NCBI GenBank assembly: GCA_035485275.1
Contig: DATHOE010000011.1
Location: 82,802 to 146,801 of the forward strand
Direction of reading: 5' to 3'
Source of the DNA: DAIDJD01 sp035485275
GTDB lineage: Bacteria; Oederibacteriota; JAJYGY01; DAIDJD01
Length of the DNA: 64,000 bases
Made by a program: the position numbers and the translations under genes. A model generated the notes under the pieces. The model made no database searches. It saw only the letters and a list, made by a program, of their open reading frames with translations, and was not told the DNA's origin. Below, piece by piece: positions 17,815 through 26,082 of the stretch (the first letter of the stretch is position 1; each line of letters opens with the position of its first letter).

Positions 17815-18855
17815 TTGCCGAACAAACAACGGTATCTGACTCTTGACGGCATGCGGGGCGTGGCGGCCCTGTTGATACTTGTGCGTCATAACGACATCTA
17901 TTTCGGGAAGTTCCGTTTCAACGAGAGTTTTTTGGCCGTGGACCTTTTTTTCGTGCTGAGCGGCTTCGTGGTCGCCGGGGCCTATTCAGAACGCCTGCGA
18001 CAGGGGCTGAATTGGCGTTCCTTCATGCTTCTTCGGCTGGTCCGTTTTTACCCCCTCTATCTTTTGGGCACCTTGTTGGGGCTTGCCGCGATGCTGGGAG
18101 GCATGCTTTTCGGGAGGGTCGGTGAACAGGTCACCTACGCTGAAATCGGCGCGTCCCTCACCTTGAATGTCTTTTTCATACCCTCCTTTTTTATGCGCGA
18201 CCTGTTTCCGCTTCTCACCGTCGCCTGGTCCTTGTTTTGGGAACTATTGGTCAATTTTGCCTACAGCCAGGTTTGGCCTTCCTTGAGCCGGAAACGGCTT
18301 TTGGCGCTGTTGGCGTGTTCGGCGCTGAGCCTGATCCTGGCGGCGACGCGGTGCGTGGTGGATTCCGGCTCCGCGCCGGGCTTGGATTCGGCCTGGATGG
18401 CCGCCACGAGGGTCGTTTTTTCCTTCGGGATGGGCCTCCTGTTGCAGCGGATGCCGAAGGCCGATTTCCGGGTTCCGCCCGTCCTGTTGTTGGGCGCCTC
18501 GGCGATCGCCTTGGGGTTTAATCCCCAGGGGGATTTCCGGCCCCTCTATGAGATCTGTTTCATACTTCTTATTTCCCCGGCCCTGGTCTATCTGGGGGCC
18601 GCGAGCGAACCCAAAAACGGTCTCGAGGCCCGGCTATACGCCTTTCTCGGGGCCGTCAGCTACGCGCTCTACGTCCTCCACAAACCGATCGGGCTCCTGT
18701 TGAGCATCGCCTTCAAACACCTGGTCCACGTGGGTGTGGCCCATTTTGCGCCCTGGTCAGGACTGGTCTTGATCGCGGTTCTGCTGGCGATTTGCGGGAT
18801 TTTGGACCGCTATTATGATGGACCGGCCAGACGGTGGTTATTGACGAAAGTTTAG
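17815..18855 (+). CDS. Acyltransferase family 3 membrane protein
   Basis: A 346-aa integral membrane acyltransferase. It starts with LTLDGMRGVAALLILVRHND, where the His in the RH pair is the conserved catalytic/binding site of the family. FLAVDLFFVLSGFVVA and about ten hydrophobic segments follow. These enzymes acetylate or otherwise acylate sugars of surface glycans across the membrane. The start is TTG at 17815, with GAGGGG about 14 bp upstream and the conserved N terminus beginning right after it. It is the last plus-strand gene before the convergent methyltransferase. Confidence 0.85.
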   Translation: MPNKQRYLTLDGMRGVAALLILVRHNDIYFGKFRFNESFLAVDLFFVLSGFVVAGAYSERLRQGLNWRSFMLLRLVRFYPLYLLGTLLGLAAMLGGMLFGRVGEQVTYAEIGASLTLNVFFIPSFFMRDLFPLLTVAWSLFWELLVNFAYSQVWPSLSRKRLLALLACSALSLILAATRCVVDSGSAPGLDSAWMAATRVVFSFGMGLLLQRMPKADFRVPPVLLLGASAIALGFNPQGDFRPLYEICFILLISPALVYLGAASEPKNGLEARLYAFLGAVSYALYVLHKPIGLLLSIAFKHLVHVGVAHFAPWSGLVLIAVLLAICGILDRYYDGPARRWLLTKV

Positions 18856-18889
18856 CGGGCGGAGGAAAGCGCGCCGCCTTTGGGCTCAC

Positions 18890-18905
18890 CCCTATCCGGA
18901 TAGGG
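18890..18905. terminator. Palindrome between convergent genes, probable bidirectional terminator
   Basis: CCCTATCCGGATAGGG is a perfect 16-bp palindrome between the convergent acyltransferase and methyltransferase genes. There is only a modest T-rich stretch (ATATTTTT) about 10 bp after it. Confidence 0.5.
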
Positions 18906-18912
18906 CCCGGGC

Positions 18913-19722
18913 CTATATTTTTCTGGCCGCCAGGCAGACGGCGCTTGGCTGGATCTTTTGCCAAGGGGTCGTTGCGTGGTAGCGGAGGCGCGGATAGGAC
19001 CATCGGCACAGGATTTCATCCAGCCGGACGAAAGCGGGGACATTGTAGGCGGACAATCCCAGGACCTGGCCGAGGCGCTTTGTAAGCGGAAAACCGAAGG
19101 GGATCCAGCTTTCGACGGAGAAACCCGAGTCCTCGATTGTTCGCCTTAATATTTTAGCGGGGAGGCCGCGTTCATTGGGGGTCAAACCCGGGCGGGGGCG
19201 GCGCCAATCGCCCATGGAAATAAGGGGTTCCCTCAAGAGGAGTTGGGCCCCGGGGGCGGCGATGCGCCCGATTTCGGCGAGCGTTCTCGAGAATTTGGGG
19301 ATGTGGTGCAGAACGGACAGGCACAGCACAAGGTCTTGGCTTTCGTTTGGGAGGTCGATCCAGCCATCGGCGCGGGGCTTGATCACCCTCCTTTTTTCCT
19401 CGGGCAAGGCCGATCCGGCTTTTTCAGAGGGTTCGACAAGGACGATTTCGCCCACGCGCTCCAGAAGCGGGAGAAGCTCGTCGCCCTGGGCGGCGCCGAG
19501 GGCGCAGGCTGACTTGAACCGGCGCTTCGCGTCCAGGCGGGCCAACAAATGTTTTTTGTCGAGGGAGGCGTAGGGGTATTTGTAGCCCTTGCCTCCTACT
19601 TCATAGAGGCGCGCATAGCCTTCTTTTTCCGCCTCGAACCATTTTTCAAGATCTTCGCCTTCAAGGTCGTCCCCGAAAACAGCCTCGCCGCGAAGACAGT
19701 TTTCGATTCCGACATCCGACAC
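18913..19722 (-). CDS. SAM-dependent methyltransferase (class I)
   Basis: A 269-aa protein. SAM motif I is degenerate (ACALGAAQGDELLPLL), motif II is EIVLVEPSE, and the post-I segment LVLCLSVLHHIPKFSRTLAEIGRIAAPG is the usual VLHHI pattern of ubiquinone/sugar methyltransferases, with LLLREPL after it. About 70 residues precede motif I, with YKYPYASLDKKHLL. It lies in the polysaccharide locus next to a glycosyltransferase on the same strand, so methylation of a sugar or lipid-linked intermediate is a reasonable inference. Confidence 0.75.
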   Translation of the reverse strand: MSDVGIENCLRGEAVFGDDLEGEDLEKWFEAEKEGYARLYEVGGKGYKYPYASLDKKHLLARLDAKRRFKSACALGAAQGDELLPLLERVGEIVLVEPSEKAGSALPEEKRRVIKPRADGWIDLPNESQDLVLCLSVLHHIPKFSRTLAEIGRIAAPGAQLLLREPLISMGDWRRPRPGLTPNERGLPAKILRRTIEDSGFSVESWIPFGFPLTKRLGQVLGLSAYNVPAFVRLDEILCRWSYPRLRYHATTPWQKIQPSAVCLAARKI

Positions 19723-19797
19723 TGCTGCCCTCCGGGATTTCGAAAATATCTCTTAAAATCCGCCGTCCCAAATGACGCGGCGGGCGATAAGCATCCC

Positions 19798-20979
19798 CTA
19801 TTTCTTTAAGGTTCGATGGTAGATGTCGATCAAGGCCCCGTAATTCCTGTCTTTGGTGTACTTATCCCGGTAAGAATTCCGGCTTTCCCTGCCGAGCCGC
19901 TCCAACAGGCCCGGTTCATTCCAGGCCATACCCAAGGTTTCCCGGATCGAAACCCGGTCCCCGGACGAGAAGACCAGGCCGTTTTCAAGGTGCCGGACGA
20001 TCCGGGGCAGCGGACCGATGTTGGACACGGCCGCCGGCACCCCGAACGCGGAGGCTTCCGCCAGGACCATCGGAAAGCCCTCGAAACATTCGGATGGTAT
20101 GACCAGGAGTTTCGCTTTGGCGAGCTGCCCGAGCACCTCCTCCTGGGGGAGCTGGCCGAGGTACTTCACCGGCAGGCCCCTGGTGATGCCTTCCATCTCA
20201 GGGTGCTGGGGCCCTTCGCCGATGACCCTCAATTCCGGCGCTTTCGGGCCCCAGTCCCGCCAGGCCTTGGCCAGGGTCGTCGCCCCTTTTTCCTCGCTTA
20301 AACGGCCCACGAAAAGGATGTAGTCCTCCCGCTCCGGCCAAGGAAGGCAATCCACATCGTCCGGGAAAAAATTCGGTTTGACGTGGATCTTTTCCCTCTC
20401 CAAACCGGCTGCGGCCATTTGTTCGGCCTGGAAATCGGTCAGGGCGATGAACGCATCGACCTGTTTTTTCCAGGTTCCGAGGGCCCGGTGCAAGCCGACG
20501 CCCACGGCCAATGGCAGGGTGGCTGCACGGCTATTTTGGTAACACCCGTGCAGCAAGGACGGCAAAGCCGATTTTTTGTCGAGGCATTCGGTGCAGATCT
20601 TCCCGCGGCGAAGGGGGATCGCGGCGGGACAAAACAGACGGTAATTGTGCAGGGTCAGCACACGGGGTGCCAATCCGTCGAGCGCCCAGAAGACGGCCGG
20701 GGACACCAGGGGGAAGACATTATGGACGTGCACTATGTCGGGCTTGAAGGATTCCGCCATCCTCCGGATCTTGCGGGCCATGAAAAAATTCCATGGCGTC
20801 GACAGCCCCGCCCGCAAGCGCCCCCACAGTCCGCAGTAACGCACCTCGTCGCTGTTGCGGGTGAATTCCATGATCCGGTGCCCCTTTTCCCGGAGCATTC
20901 GTTTTTCGGCTTCAAACGCCTTGTTTTCACCGGAGGGGGCGCTGTGTCCGTAAAAATTGTGGACCAAAATAATATTCAT
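19798..20979 (-). CDS. Glycosyltransferase, GT4-type
   Basis: A 393-aa GT-B enzyme. The start MNIILVHNFYGHSAPSGENKA matches the N terminus of many GT4 enzymes; the middle contains FKPDIVHVHNVFPLVSPAVF. The donor half shows YILFVGRLSEEKGATTLAKA, LRVIGEGPQ and VIPSECFEGFPMVLAEASAFGVP with the E-x7-E spacing. It is transcribed in the opposite direction to the main block, after the WecG-like gene. It probably contributes to the same glycan. Confidence 0.87.
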   Translation of the reverse strand: MNIILVHNFYGHSAPSGENKAFEAEKRMLREKGHRIMEFTRNSDEVRYCGLWGRLRAGLSTPWNFFMARKIRRMAESFKPDIVHVHNVFPLVSPAVFWALDGLAPRVLTLHNYRLFCPAAIPLRRGKICTECLDKKSALPSLLHGCYQNSRAATLPLAVGVGLHRALGTWKKQVDAFIALTDFQAEQMAAAGLEREKIHVKPNFFPDDVDCLPWPEREDYILFVGRLSEEKGATTLAKAWRDWGPKAPELRVIGEGPQHPEMEGITRGLPVKYLGQLPQEEVLGQLAKAKLLVIPSECFEGFPMVLAEASAFGVPAAVSNIGPLPRIVRHLENGLVFSSGDRVSIRETLGMAWNEPGLLERLGRESRNSYRDKYTKDRNYGALIDIYHRTLKK

Positions 20980-21069
20980 GCCCTTAGACGTCGCATTGGA
21001 AGTGCGCGGACAGGCATAGGGCCCCCAGCGGAGCTTCCTTCGGGGACGCGGATCTTGGGGGATGGGGAC

Positions 21070-21939
21070 TCATTTAAAGGCGAATTTCTGTCCCATAACT
21101 TCTTTGAGGAAGTAGAAGCTGTTCAGGTTTCTGCGCCACATCCGTTTGGGCTCCAGGATAAGCCTCCACAGCCATTCGAATCCGAGCTTTTGGAAGATTT
21201 TGGGGCTCCTTTTTACCACATTGGCGTGGATGTCGAAAGCCGCGCCCACGCCGATGAGTATCTTGGCGTTCAGAAGCTGGCGGTGTTTCGCCATCCAGAG
21301 CTCCTGTTTGGGGGCCCCCAAACCGACCCAAAGGACGTCGATCTTTTGCCCGTTCATCTTGTCCAGGATCTGACGGTCCTCGGACGCCTCATTTTCGCGG
21401 AAAGGCGGGCAATGCGTCCCCGCGACGATCATCCCCGGGAAACGTTTCTGCAAATTGGAAGCCATGGCTTCCGCCACGCCTTCGTTCCCGCCGTAGAAGT
21501 AATGGCGCAGCTTGTTTTTTCTGCCGTGTTTGCAGACATAAGCCACCAGATCGGGGCCGGCGATGCGCCCCCGCTGCCGTATGCCGAGGATTTTCGCCGC
21601 CATGATGATTCCGATGCCGTCCGGAAGATTTACGTCCATCGAATCCAGCGCCCGCGCGAAATGAGGGTCCTGTTTTGTCGTCATCACCGAGTGGGGGTTC
21701 ACCAAGGACACCATCCGGGGTTTATCTTCGTGGGTCCACCGGAAGAAGGTCTCGCAGACGGCGTTCAAGTCCCAAAAAGTGAACGAAATGCGGGCTATTT
21801 TCGCGGGGAAGTACTGCCTGTTGACCCTATGTTTTTTGGGGACGGGGGGGAGATTCTGCTCGACGTGGATCCGATACTTATGATTTGCGTTGGTCGCGAT
21901 ACCCGCAGGTGCACCAGAGAGAGCTCGGTTGTGGATCAT
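21070..21939 (-). CDS. WecG/TagA/CpsF-family glycosyltransferase (GT26)
   Basis: A 289-aa enzyme of the GT26 family: VSLVNPHSVMTTKQDPHF, the NLPDGIGIIMAAKILG catalytic-region motif, YFYGGNEGVAEAMA, LWVGLGAPKQELWMAKH and GVGAAFDIHANVVKRSP. The family transfers UDP-ManNAc(A)-type sugars to a lipid-linked GlcNAc early in glycan assembly. An 80-residue N-terminal extension is unusual. A strong GGAGGTG lies 7 bp before the ATG, and a TATAAT on the minus strand at 22008-22013 is about 70 bp upstream, so it begins its own leftward transcript. Confidence 0.88.
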   Translation of the reverse strand: MIHNRALSGAPAGIATNANHKYRIHVEQNLPPVPKKHRVNRQYFPAKIARISFTFWDLNAVCETFFRWTHEDKPRMVSLVNPHSVMTTKQDPHFARALDSMDVNLPDGIGIIMAAKILGIRQRGRIAGPDLVAYVCKHGRKNKLRHYFYGGNEGVAEAMASNLQKRFPGMIVAGTHCPPFRENEASEDRQILDKMNGQKIDVLWVGLGAPKQELWMAKHRQLLNAKILIGVGAAFDIHANVVKRSPKIFQKLGFEWLWRLILEPKRMWRRNLNSFYFLKEVMGQKFAFK

Positions 21940-22345
21940 GATGCACCTCCATGTGCGCCGTTTCGCCGTTTAATCCCTGAGGATCACTGAGATAGATTAT
22001 TTGTTAGATTATATAGACTCACAAAAAATATTGCTCACAAAGTGCCTTCCGTTACATTTTAAGACAATTCATGCATAGTTTTTATGGGTTAATCGAAAAG
22101 TTTTATAAAAATGTTGAATATTATGGTCAACCATGGGTTTTGGACCATAAAGAGGCCATTTTTGTAAGTCGAAAGGGGATGGATTATTGGGGCCTGTCAA
22201 GGCAGTCTGCCCACCGGAAGCACTCCAAGACAGGCGGGGAATCCCCGGTTTTTGGGGCGCGACGCCTGTCCCGTTGACACCGAAGAATCGAAGGGCTGAG
22301 AATTCCTGCGGACGCCGGACCGCACGCACCTGTGGAAGGGAAGCA
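21940..22345. other. AT-rich divergent promoter region
   Basis: A 406-bp spacer between the divergent GT26 and methyltransferase genes, clearly richer in AT than its surroundings. It holds the leftward TATAAT at 22008-22013 and a hairpin-forming segment: GACAGGCG at 22229-22236 pairs with CGCCTGTC at 22263-22270, with GGGGAATCCCC inside. No credible gene is seen. Confidence 0.6.
22008..22013 (-). promoter_or_regulatory. -10 box for leftward GT26 transcript
   Basis: TATAAT on the minus strand, about 70 bp before the GT26 start codon. No good -35 is present at the standard spacing (GAGCAA at 17 bp), so an activator may be involved. Confidence 0.45.
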
Positions 22346-23110
22346 ATGAAGGGTAACCATAAAATAAAGACCCTGCCGGACGGACGTGCGATGTTGAACC
22401 TGGGGTGCGGTTATAGGATGCATTGGGAATTCAATAACATCGACTCCTCCCCCTTTGTTTTTTTTGCCAAGCATCCCTCTGTCGAACGCGTTCTAAGAAG
22501 CCTGGGCTTTATCTCCGAAGAGCGGCATCAAAAGCACCTTTCGGTGGATCCTGGAATTTTGAACCACGATTTGAGGAAGGGGATCCCTTTCCCGGATTCC
22601 GTTTTTGACGTGGTTTATCACTCGCATGTCCTGGAGCATATAGACATTGATTCGGCTCCGGTTTTTTTGGGGGAATGCCGGCGGGTCCTTAAAAAAAACG
22701 GCGTCATGAGGGTGGTGGTGCCGGACCTTGAAGGCATCATCGGCAGGTACAACTCCACGATGCGCAAAATTGACGGGGGCGACAGTTCCGGTCTGGAGGG
22801 CCACCTGGCGTCCATCCATGAACTCTTTGACATGATGGTCAGATTCGAAAAAATGGTGATTGTAAGAAACCGTAAGGACAGGCTGCTCCATGGCGCCAAG
22901 ACCATGCTCCAAACCGGCGGCGGACATCGATGGATGTATGACCGGCATTCCCTTAAGGACCTTCTGGGCAAGCTCGGTTTTTCGAGGATTAAACGGAAGG
23001 ACGCGTTTAGCAGCGGCATCCCGGGCTGGAATCGATTTGGCTTGGACGTCGTTGAACGTAACAAAATATATCGGCCCCATTCCCTGTACATGGAGGCGCT
23101 GAAAGTGTGA
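22346..23110 (+). CDS. SAM-dependent methyltransferase
   Basis: A 254-aa class I methyltransferase. Motif I is MLNLGCGYRMHWEFNNID and the acidic residue falls in NNID. FPDSVFDVVYHSHVLEHID is the standard post-I segment (VLEHI), followed by FLGECRRVLKKNGVMRVVVPDLEG. The GGxxRWMYDRHSLKDLLGKLGF stretch is found in methyltransferases linked to surface polysaccharides. The ATG at 22346 has a strong GGAAGGGAAG in front; the frame is open further upstream but lacks family similarity there. It is probably the distal modifying enzyme of the glycan locus. Confidence 0.82.
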   Translation: MKGNHKIKTLPDGRAMLNLGCGYRMHWEFNNIDSSPFVFFAKHPSVERVLRSLGFISEERHQKHLSVDPGILNHDLRKGIPFPDSVFDVVYHSHVLEHIDIDSAPVFLGECRRVLKKNGVMRVVVPDLEGIIGRYNSTMRKIDGGDSSGLEGHLASIHELFDMMVRFEKMVIVRNRKDRLLHGAKTMLQTGGGHRWMYDRHSLKDLLGKLGFSRIKRKDAFSSGIPGWNRFGLDVVERNKIYRPHSLYMEALKV

Positions 23111-23162
23111 AAAAAACAAGTGCACGGATAATGTCGATCTTGCCCAAAAACCTATATTATTG

Positions 23163-23190
23163 TTCACAAATATTGCCTAGGTGCTATACT
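23163..23190 (+). promoter_or_regulatory. Promoter of barrel/LysM protein gene
   Basis: TTCACA (23163-23168), a 16-bp spacer and TATACT (23185-23190). Unlike several other genes here, the transcript would have a leader of about 50 nt, with GAAGG 8 bp before the ATG at 23247. Confidence 0.65.
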
Positions 23191-23246
23191 CGAAAACGAA
23201 TAGACGAGGATTTGCATCCCTTTATCTCGTTTGTGAAGGCTTTCTT

Positions 23247-24176
23247 ATGCAAAGCAAATTCCTTGGCATGGCATTCGCGCTTCTGGTCAGTGCGTACGGT
23301 TTGCATGCCGACCAAGCTCAGCCGAATTTATTTTTGAACGCGGGGGCCACCTACGGAAATTTCGTGTCGCCGGTGTACATGTCCGGAACCACCCTCGCCG
23401 GAGGCAATGTGGGTCTTGAATGGTTTCCGGACCCCAAGGTGGCTTTTGATCTCGGCTACAACCAGCTGTCCTACAACCAACTGTCGGTGAAGAAACCCAC
23501 GCCGATCCCCGTCACGGACAACGACGTGACTGTGGCCCTGCGCCTGATGCCCCTGACTTTCGGGAACACCACGCTGACGCTGCTGGGCGGCGTGGGCTAT
23601 AACACCACCGCCCTCATCAAGACATCCAACCAGGAATTGGACACCCGTTATTCGGCCTTCGCCGGCCCCGGTCTGCGCGTGATCGTCTGGTCCCACCTGG
23701 CGCTTGACGCGGGCGTCCAATACCATATGTCCACGCCGCAGAACGCCTTCCACCAATCCCTGGTCGCCACCTTCGGCCTTGCGGTGCCTTTGGACGGCGC
23801 CTTCACACTGGCTGGCTCCGCCCCTGCGGCGACGCCGGTGAGCACCCCCGCCCCGACCGCGGCGCCGACCGCGGCCCCTACGCCCCTTTCCACGCCGGTG
23901 GCCACGCTGCCGGCCACCGAAACGACGGAAGGCAGATACGTCGTGAGAAAAGGCGACGACCTGTGGTGGATCGCGGCCCAGCCCGGGGTCTTTGACGACG
24001 CCCGCTACTGGCCCCTGCTGCTGGACAGCAACCGGGACCAGATCCGGGATCCGAACGACCTGACGCCGGGCATGGTGCTGCACTTCAAGCTGCGGCGTTT
24101 CTACACCGTCGCCGAGCTGGCCGACGCCAGGAACAGGGAGTGGCACACTCCCCGCCATGGGCGATACCGCTTCTGA
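23247..24176 (+). CDS. Outer-membrane beta-barrel protein with LysM-like C-terminal domain
   Basis: A 309-aa secreted protein. A signal peptide (MQSKFLGMAFALLVSAYGLHA) is followed by alternating-hydrophobic strands (NLFLNAGATYGNF, AFDLGYNQLSYNQL, LTLLGGVGYNT, LALDAGVQYHM) as in small OmpA-like barrels (to about residue 190). A Pro/Ala/Thr linker with PTAAPTAAP repeats follows, then a LysM-like module (GRYVVRKGDDLWWIAAQPGVF ... DPNDLTPGMVLHF). The barrel would sit in the outer membrane and the LysM part could hold peptidoglycan. It is the last host gene before the integrated element. The start chosen has GAAGG and a proper signal peptide; the upstream in-frame codons do not. Confidence 0.75.
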   Translation: MQSKFLGMAFALLVSAYGLHADQAQPNLFLNAGATYGNFVSPVYMSGTTLAGGNVGLEWFPDPKVAFDLGYNQLSYNQLSVKKPTPIPVTDNDVTVALRLMPLTFGNTTLTLLGGVGYNTTALIKTSNQELDTRYSAFAGPGLRVIVWSHLALDAGVQYHMSTPQNAFHQSLVATFGLAVPLDGAFTLAGSAPAATPVSTPAPTAAPTAAPTPLSTPVATLPATETTEGRYVVRKGDDLWWIAAQPGVFDDARYWPLLLDSNRDQIRDPNDLTPGMVLHFKLRRFYTVAELADARNREWHTPRHGRYRF

Positions 24177-24369
24177 CAGTTTCGGCTTCGCCGGGTTTAG
24201 GGGGCATCGGGCCTGTGTCCGGTGCCCTGTTTTTTTGGGGCGGCTTTTTTCGCGGATGGTTCAGGCGCCGCGGCGGCCCGTTCCGGATTCCGGCAGGCGC
24301 GCCGCAGGATTTCCCGGCCGATTCGGGGCCTCCAGGCCCTTGGACGGGCCCGCCGGCCGCACCCAAATA
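24177..24369. other. Spacer before integrase remnant
   Basis: GC-rich sequence without a supportable gene between the barrel/LysM gene and the integrase remnant. It may be decayed material from an older integration. Confidence 0.4.
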
Positions 24370-24474
24370 CAGAAAAGGAATCAGTTGAAAGTTCCGGGCG
24401 CTTTCGGCGATACTATGGACCCTTCCAAGGGGGATGAAGCTCCTTGGACGCGGGCATTGAAAGAAACCCAATAA
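24370..24474 (+). pseudogene. Remnant of a tyrosine integrase, C-terminal end only
   Basis: The last about 34 codons of an integrase related to the intact one at 55281-56579. The residues KRNQLKVPG-x-FGDT-x-x-PS match the intact protein's C terminus, and the frame ends (ETQ, stop) exactly 10 bp before the half-tRNA, as in the intact copy (HETQ, stop, 10 bp, tRNA). The catalytic domain is missing. An internal segment present in the intact gene, including the GCTACACA pair, is absent, so it derives from a different though related element. It indicates an earlier insertion in the same tRNA. Confidence 0.75.
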
Positions 24475-24484
24475 AGACGGGCAC

Positions 24485-24523
24485 GGCGGGATAGCTCAGC
24501 TGGTTAGAGCAATGGTATCATAA
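24485..24523 (+). repeat. attL: 39-bp copy of tRNA-CAT 5' half
   Basis: Identical to 56590-56628, covering the acceptor 5' strand, D arm and the anticodon stem and loop through CATAA. After that, sequence diverges into AT-rich DNA, so this is a truncated tRNA left by integration. Crossover therefore took place within or just before the anticodon loop. Confidence 0.88.
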
Positions 24524-24625
24524 TTTTTAATTGACGGTTTTTGGCTGTCTTGAAAAGTAAGCGAAAATCCAGAAATCACCCTATCAATCCTACCGTTTTC
24601 CGCATTTTAGCTTTACCGGCATTAG

Positions 24626-24644
24626 CCTCCTTTGGGAGGTTTTT
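24626..24644 (+). terminator. Weak terminator-like hairpin near left end
   Basis: CCTCC-tttg-GGAGG followed by five T. The stem is short. It could stop transcription entering the element from the host side. Confidence 0.45.
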
Positions 24645-24654
24645 GTCGGGATTT

Positions 24655-24676
24655 TGCTACACAGGTGCTACACAAA
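24655..24676 (+). repeat. 22-bp terminal repeat (left), possible integrase arm site
   Basis: Two GCTACACA octamers 11 bp apart (one helical turn) within a 22-bp sequence identical to 56519-56540, near the other end of the element. It lies 131 bp inside attL. Confidence 0.6.
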
Positions 24677-24884
24677 GTCCGATGGTCTGGAGGGGCTATT
24701 CAGTCCCTCCAAAACCGATCCCAGGAGGCCTGAATTTGGGCCTATACGGGCATATGAGAGGCTTTGTGAGGGTTTGGGCGGGGATGGATCTTGAAATCAA
24801 AACGTTACTGGCCTACTGTCTCCGGAAGGGGTATCGCTGAAGGGAAGCGGCCCTGAAATTTTCCCGTAGATGGGGGCACTGTAA

Positions 24885-25769
24885 GTGGCTTACCTGCTAT
24901 TCGTCGATGAAAGTGGCCAGGACCACCGCGAGGCCCCCTATGAAGTTTTAGCTGGTCTGGCGGTTCAGGACCGGGACTTGTGGAACTTGGTGGTCGCGGT
25001 CCAGGAAAGCGAAGAACGGCATTTCGGTCGGCGCTATCGTGAGCCTGGCAAGCGGGAGCTTAAGGCCATGAAGCTGTTGAAGAAGAAGGTCTTCAGGCTC
25101 GCGAGGCAGTTGCCCCCTTTTCCGGACGAGGAACGGCGGCGGCTGTCACATGAAGCTCTGGATGACGGCGCCCACGCCACCCAGCACCAAATGACCGCAC
25201 TGGCCCAGGCCAAGATAGCTTTTGTTAAGGATATCTTGGCCCTTTGCGTCCGTTTCCGTTGCAGGATATTTGCATCGATCGTGGATCCGGCGTCTCCGGT
25301 GCCTGGACGCGAGATTCTACGGAAGGACTACTCCTATCTGTTTGAAAGATTTTACTACTTTCTTGAGGACCAAAGGGTAGAAGCCGGACTCGTGGTTTTT
25401 GATGAGCTTGAAAAGAGTCAGAGCCATGTCCTAGTCGGCCAGATGGATTATTACTTCAAGTTTACTCAGCCTGGCAAGCAACGGGCCAATCTCGTCCTGC
25501 CGGAACCCTTCTTCGTCCACAGCGACCTGACGACCGGAATCCAGCTTGCAGACTTGGCGGCTTACGTAATCAGTTGGTCGGTACGGTTTGGGACGATGAG
25601 CGGGCCGAAACGTGCTGAACTGGAGGATATCGGCCAGGTGGTGCTCGGTTTGAAGTACAGGGCAACACGCGAGATTGACGGCAATCCCAATTTCTCGGTG
25701 TCGAGTTTGGTTCACATTAAGGACCTTAGGCCGGCCGGGGAACGTCTGAGTCAGGCGGAGCAAGCCTGA
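24885..25769 (+). CDS. DUF3800 protein
   Basis: A 294-aa protein with the DUF3800 hallmarks: an N-terminal YLLFVDESG (Asp8, Glu9), a central FERFYYFLEDQRVEAGLVVFDE with a conserved acidic residue, and a C-terminal TGIQLADLAAYVI. The fold is related to RNase H-like nucleases, and the acidic residues would bind metal. DUF3800 proteins are frequent in mobile elements and as partners in some retron and other defence systems; the activity of this one is unknown. The start is GTG at 24885. It is followed directly by five 18-bp tandem repeats. Confidence 0.85.
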   Translation: MAYLLFVDESGQDHREAPYEVLAGLAVQDRDLWNLVVAVQESEERHFGRRYREPGKRELKAMKLLKKKVFRLARQLPPFPDEERRRLSHEALDDGAHATQHQMTALAQAKIAFVKDILALCVRFRCRIFASIVDPASPVPGREILRKDYSYLFERFYYFLEDQRVEAGLVVFDELEKSQSHVLVGQMDYYFKFTQPGKQRANLVLPEPFFVHSDLTTGIQLADLAAYVISWSVRFGTMSGPKRAELEDIGQVVLGLKYRATREIDGNPNFSVSSLVHIKDLRPAGERLSQAEQA

Positions 25770-26082
25770 AATCGGAAAGAACCGAGTGATCGGAAAGAAC
25801 CGAGTGATCGGAAAGAGCCGTGAGATCGGAAAGAGCCGTGAGATCGGAAAGAGCCTTAAAAATTAAAAAAGGCAATGTTGCGCTTTCGCGCCCCAAAGCC
25901 TCCGAAAGCTATTATCGTGATTTTCGAGTGTTTGTCAACAAACCGTGGGTTTGATGGTTTTCGTGGGCTTCGTGGGATCAGTTAGATAAGGTGGAAGGTC
26001 TCTGGTATCCGGGAATATACTTACTGAACAAGACTTTTTACAAATCTCAACCCAGGACTGATCGATTTTAGGAGCGCGTTCG
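25770..26082. other. Intergenic region: tandem repeats then AT-rich promoter region
   Basis: The 18-bp tandem repeat occupies the first 90 bp. The remainder is AT-rich and probably carries the promoter of the kinase gene; CAAACC-gtg-GGTTTG near 25938 is a small inverted repeat. AGGAG lies about 9 bp before the kinase ATG. Confidence 0.5.
25771..25860 (+). repeat. 18-bp tandem repeat, five copies
   Basis: Units start at 25771, 25789, 25807, 25825 and 25843 with consensus ATCGGAAAGArCCGwGwG; the last unit decays into AAAATT. Copies 1-2 share the AACCGAGTG variant and copies 3-4 the AGCCGTGAG variant, indicating duplication of pairs. There are no spacers, so it is not a CRISPR array. Confidence 0.9.

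Larger units (their letters stand above)
24524..24884. other. Left end of element, noncoding
   Basis: A 361-bp stretch with no convincing gene; a 99-codon open frame at 24541-24840 has no recognizable domain. It contains a small terminator-like hairpin (24626-24644) and the 22-bp terminal repeat (24655-24676). Confidence 0.5.

Noticed and set aside
20383..21990. A 535-codon plus-strand frame
   Set aside because: It runs antisense to two clear glycosyltransferase genes that carry their full family motifs.
24541..24840. 99-codon frame containing CYTGATQ at the left end of the element
   Set aside because: The only recognizable part is the 22-bp terminal repeat, which is read in another frame in the integrase, so it is conserved as DNA and not as protein.
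25771..25860. GATCGGAAAGAGC repeats resemble a sequencing adapter (AGATCGGAAGAGC)
   Set aside because: Each unit has an extra A, units vary in pairs, and the 18-bp period continues into natural sequence. Contamination is unlikely.
25771..25860. Possible CRISPR array
   Set aside because: The 18-bp units abut without spacers and no cas genes are present.
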